Positions 33,458-34,649 of a DNA stretch of 34,649 nucleotides are shown piece by piece. The notes beneath the pieces were generated by a model that was not told where the DNA came from, did not search any database, and saw nothing but the letters and a program-made list of their open reading frames with translations. Source of the stretch: CAYFVR01 sp046541515 (GTDB lineage Bacteria; Desulfobacterota; Desulfobacteria; Desulfobacterales; Desulfococcaceae); the NCBI GenBank assembly GCA_046541515.1, contig JBKHDD010000032.1, positions 1 through 34,649 of the forward strand, read 5' to 3'. Within the stretch, counting starts at the first letter, position 1. The number at the start of each line of letters is the position of its first letter. The position numbers and the translations under genes are program-made.

Positions 33458-33503
33458 GGATGGAGGGGCGATTTTCCCGGCGCGCCCCCCGGTCCCTTCA
33501 TCC
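33458..33503 (+). terminator. Possible hairpin after the radical SAM gene
   Basis: GGATG (33458-33462) and GGGGCG (33465-33470) can pair with CGCCCC (33483-33488) and CATCC (33499-33503), a broken stem 40 bases after the stop. No T run follows at once. The AGGGGCG...CGCCCC core resembles that of the dispersed repeats. Confidence 0.35.
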
Positions 33504-33568
33504 GGCGGCGGAATGGCGCGCTTTTCCGCCCCAGTTCCGCGGCAGCCGCAAATCTCCCTCGGTTTTTC

Positions 33569-33597
33569 TTGACAAGTTCCCCCGCCTTTCCTAACTA
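33569..33597 (+). promoter_or_regulatory. Likely sigma-70-type promoter of the kor operon
   Basis: TTGACA at 33569-33574, exactly 17 bases, then TAACTA at 33592-33597, about 80 bases before korD. It is the best -35/-10 pair seen in the window. Confidence 0.6.
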
Positions 33598-33677
33598 AGG
33601 CCCCATTCCGTCCGGTGAAGCGCGCCTTGACTTCCCCGACGGTTATTTTTTTTCTTCACTCAGGGAGACTTTCATTC

Positions 33678-33923
33678 ATGGCGAAGGCGAAAAAGCGGCT
33701 GAAGGAACACCGGATCCACCGCGACTGGTGCAAGGGATGCGGGATTTGCGTCCACTTCTGCCCCAAAAGCGTCCTGGAACTGGACGCGGAGGACAAAGTG
33801 GTCGCCGCGCGTCCCGAGGACTGCATTTGTTGCATGTTGTGCGAACTCCGGTGTCCGGACCTGGCCATCGAGGTAGCCATCGAAACGGACTCCGAACGCG
33901 ATTCCGGCGAGGAAACGGAATAG
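33678..33923 (+). CDS. korD: Ferredoxin subunit of 2-oxoacid:ferredoxin oxidoreductase
   Basis: 81 aa with two [4Fe-4S] motifs: CKGCGICVHFCPKS and CICCMLCELRCPD, all eight cysteines present. The short basic start and acidic tail (ETDSERDSGEETE) are usual for KorD. It carries electrons from the thiamine-diphosphate subunit to ferredoxin. The ATG at 33678 has GGGAG 10 bases upstream; an earlier ATG at 33615 has none. korA begins 10 bases after the stop, so they are one operon. Confidence 0.9.
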   Translation: MAKAKKRLKEHRIHRDWCKGCGICVHFCPKSVLELDAEDKVVAARPEDCICCMLCELRCPDLAIEVAIETDSERDSGEETE

Positions 33924-33933
33924 GGAGACCTTC

Positions 33934-34649
33934 ATGACCGAAACGGTGAAATTCGTCCAGGGGAACGAAGCCTGCGTGGAAGGCGCCCTTTACGCGGGGC
34001 TCGATTTTTACGCCGGCTACCCCATCACCCCCTCCACGGAGGTGGCGGAGCATATGTCGGTCCGCCTTCCCAAAATCGGCGGAAAATTCATTCAAATGGA
34101 GGATGAAATCAGCTCCATTTGCGCCATCGTCGGGGCCTCGCTCACCGGCCACAAAGCCATGACGGCAACCAGCGGTCCCGGCTTTTCCCTCATGCAGGAA
34201 GGGCTGGGATACGCCATCATGGCCGAGATTCCCTGCGTGATCGTCAACGTCATGCGGGGAGGACCCTCGACCGGTCTGCCCACCTGCCCCGGCCAGGGAG
34301 ACGTGCTGCAGGCCCGCTGGGGCGCCCACGGGGACCATGCCGTCATCGCCCTGACCGCATCCAATCATCAGGACGTGTTCGACATCACGGTTCACGCCTT
34401 CAACATGGCGGAAACCTACCGGACCCCGGTGGTGCTGCTCTTCGACGAGGTGGTGGGCCATATGCGGGAGCGGCTGGTGATTCCCGAAGCCGGCGAACAG
34501 GCCGTGGTCGGTCGGCTTCGCACCTCCGTTCAGGCCGGCGTCGATTACCATCCCTACCTGCCTCGGGAAGACGGCCGCCTGCCCATGTCAGATTTCGGCG
34601 GTCGCCACCGCTACAACGTCACCGGTTTGGCCCACGACATGTGGGGTTT
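33934..34649 (+). CDS. korA: 2-oxoacid:ferredoxin oxidoreductase alpha subunit (partial)
   Basis: The first 238 residues are present and the frame is open at the window end; the full subunit is about 370-380 aa. The domain order starts with the pyrimidine-binding half: GNEACVEGALYAGLDFYAGYPITPSTEVAEHM, EDEISSICAIVGASLTG, ATSGPGFSLMQEGLGYA and MRGGPSTGLPTCPGQGD, typical of KorA, which makes 2-oxoglutarate from succinyl-CoA or the reverse with ferredoxin. Related VorB-type 2-ketoisovalerate enzymes share these motifs, so the substrate is likely but not certain. GGGAG precedes the ATG by 7 bases. korB and korC would be expected beyond the window. Confidence 0.88.
   Translation, partial: MTETVKFVQGNEACVEGALYAGLDFYAGYPITPSTEVAEHMSVRLPKIGGKFIQMEDEISSICAIVGASLTGHKAMTATSGPGFSLMQEGLGYAIMAEIPCVIVNVMRGGPSTGLPTCPGQGDVLQARWGAHGDHAVIALTASNHQDVFDITVHAFNMAETYRTPVVLLFDEVVGHMRERLVIPEAGEQAVVGRLRTSVQAGVDYHPYLPREDGRLPMSDFGGRHRYNVTGLAHDMWG

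Noticed and set aside
1..34649. CRISPR array, rRNA, integrase or phage genes
   Set aside because: No regularly spaced direct repeats, no rRNA-like sequence, and no recombinase or phage structural motif found.

Overview
The window is about 60% GC and densely coded. The gene set suggests a strictly anaerobic bacterium of the Desulfobacterota (deltaproteobacterial sulfate reducers and relatives). Pointers are a KorD/KorA ferredoxin-dependent 2-oxoacid oxidoreductase, paired MinD-type ATPases with built-in 2x[4Fe-4S] ferredoxin domains, a DsrE-family protein, a mitochondrial-type citrate synthase, PilC, a fatty-acyl-CoA ligase next to an XRE-cupin regulator, and large two-component proteins. This placement is inference; no rRNA or tRNA gene was found.

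Layout. 1-4300: an intergenic inverted repeat, lysA, an XRE-cupin regulator and an acyl-CoA ligase, all on +. 4472-7569 (mostly -): a PAS-only protein behind a perfect 19-bp palindrome, a DsrE-family protein, and an MFS exporter coupled to a TetR regulator whose likely operator lies upstream. 7895-9609 (+): the tandem MinD/ferredoxin ATPases. 9635-10977: a 100-bp MITE-like element with perfect terminal inverted repeats and perfect 10-bp flanking direct repeats, followed by a decayed ClC chloride-channel gene. 11138-14829: a lipoprotein with a catalytically degenerate M14 carboxypeptidase domain plus TPR-like repeats, convergent with a membrane Ser/Thr kinase. 15122-17217 (-): citrate synthase coupled to an unrecognised gene. 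17452-21104 (+): a hybrid histidine kinase coupled to an HD-GYP response regulator. 21419-26424 (-): M23 peptidase, TPR protein, small ORF, PilS-like kinase and PilC. 26793-29611: a small Ter-type stress locus (TerD-TerA fusion, cytosolic M48-like peptidase, single-domain TerD-like protein). 29799-32034 (-): NagZ and MltG, both peptidoglycan enzymes. 32263 to the end (+): an unusual radical SAM protein, then korD and korA (cut by the window edge) behind a good sigma-70-type promoter.

How the genes fit together. Central carbon flow is represented by citrate synthase and Kor; fatty-acid activation by the acyl-CoA ligase under a cupin-sensing regulator; the cell envelope by NagZ, MltG, the M23 peptidase and the type IV pilus or secretion platform protein PilC; signalling by two histidine kinases, an HD-GYP phosphodiesterase, a Ser/Thr kinase and a PAS protein. 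The most unusual items are the MITE-like repeat family (three related copies between genes), the dead M14-TPR lipoprotein, the TerD/M48 locus, and the frameshifted, internally deleted ClC gene directly beside the best MITE copy.
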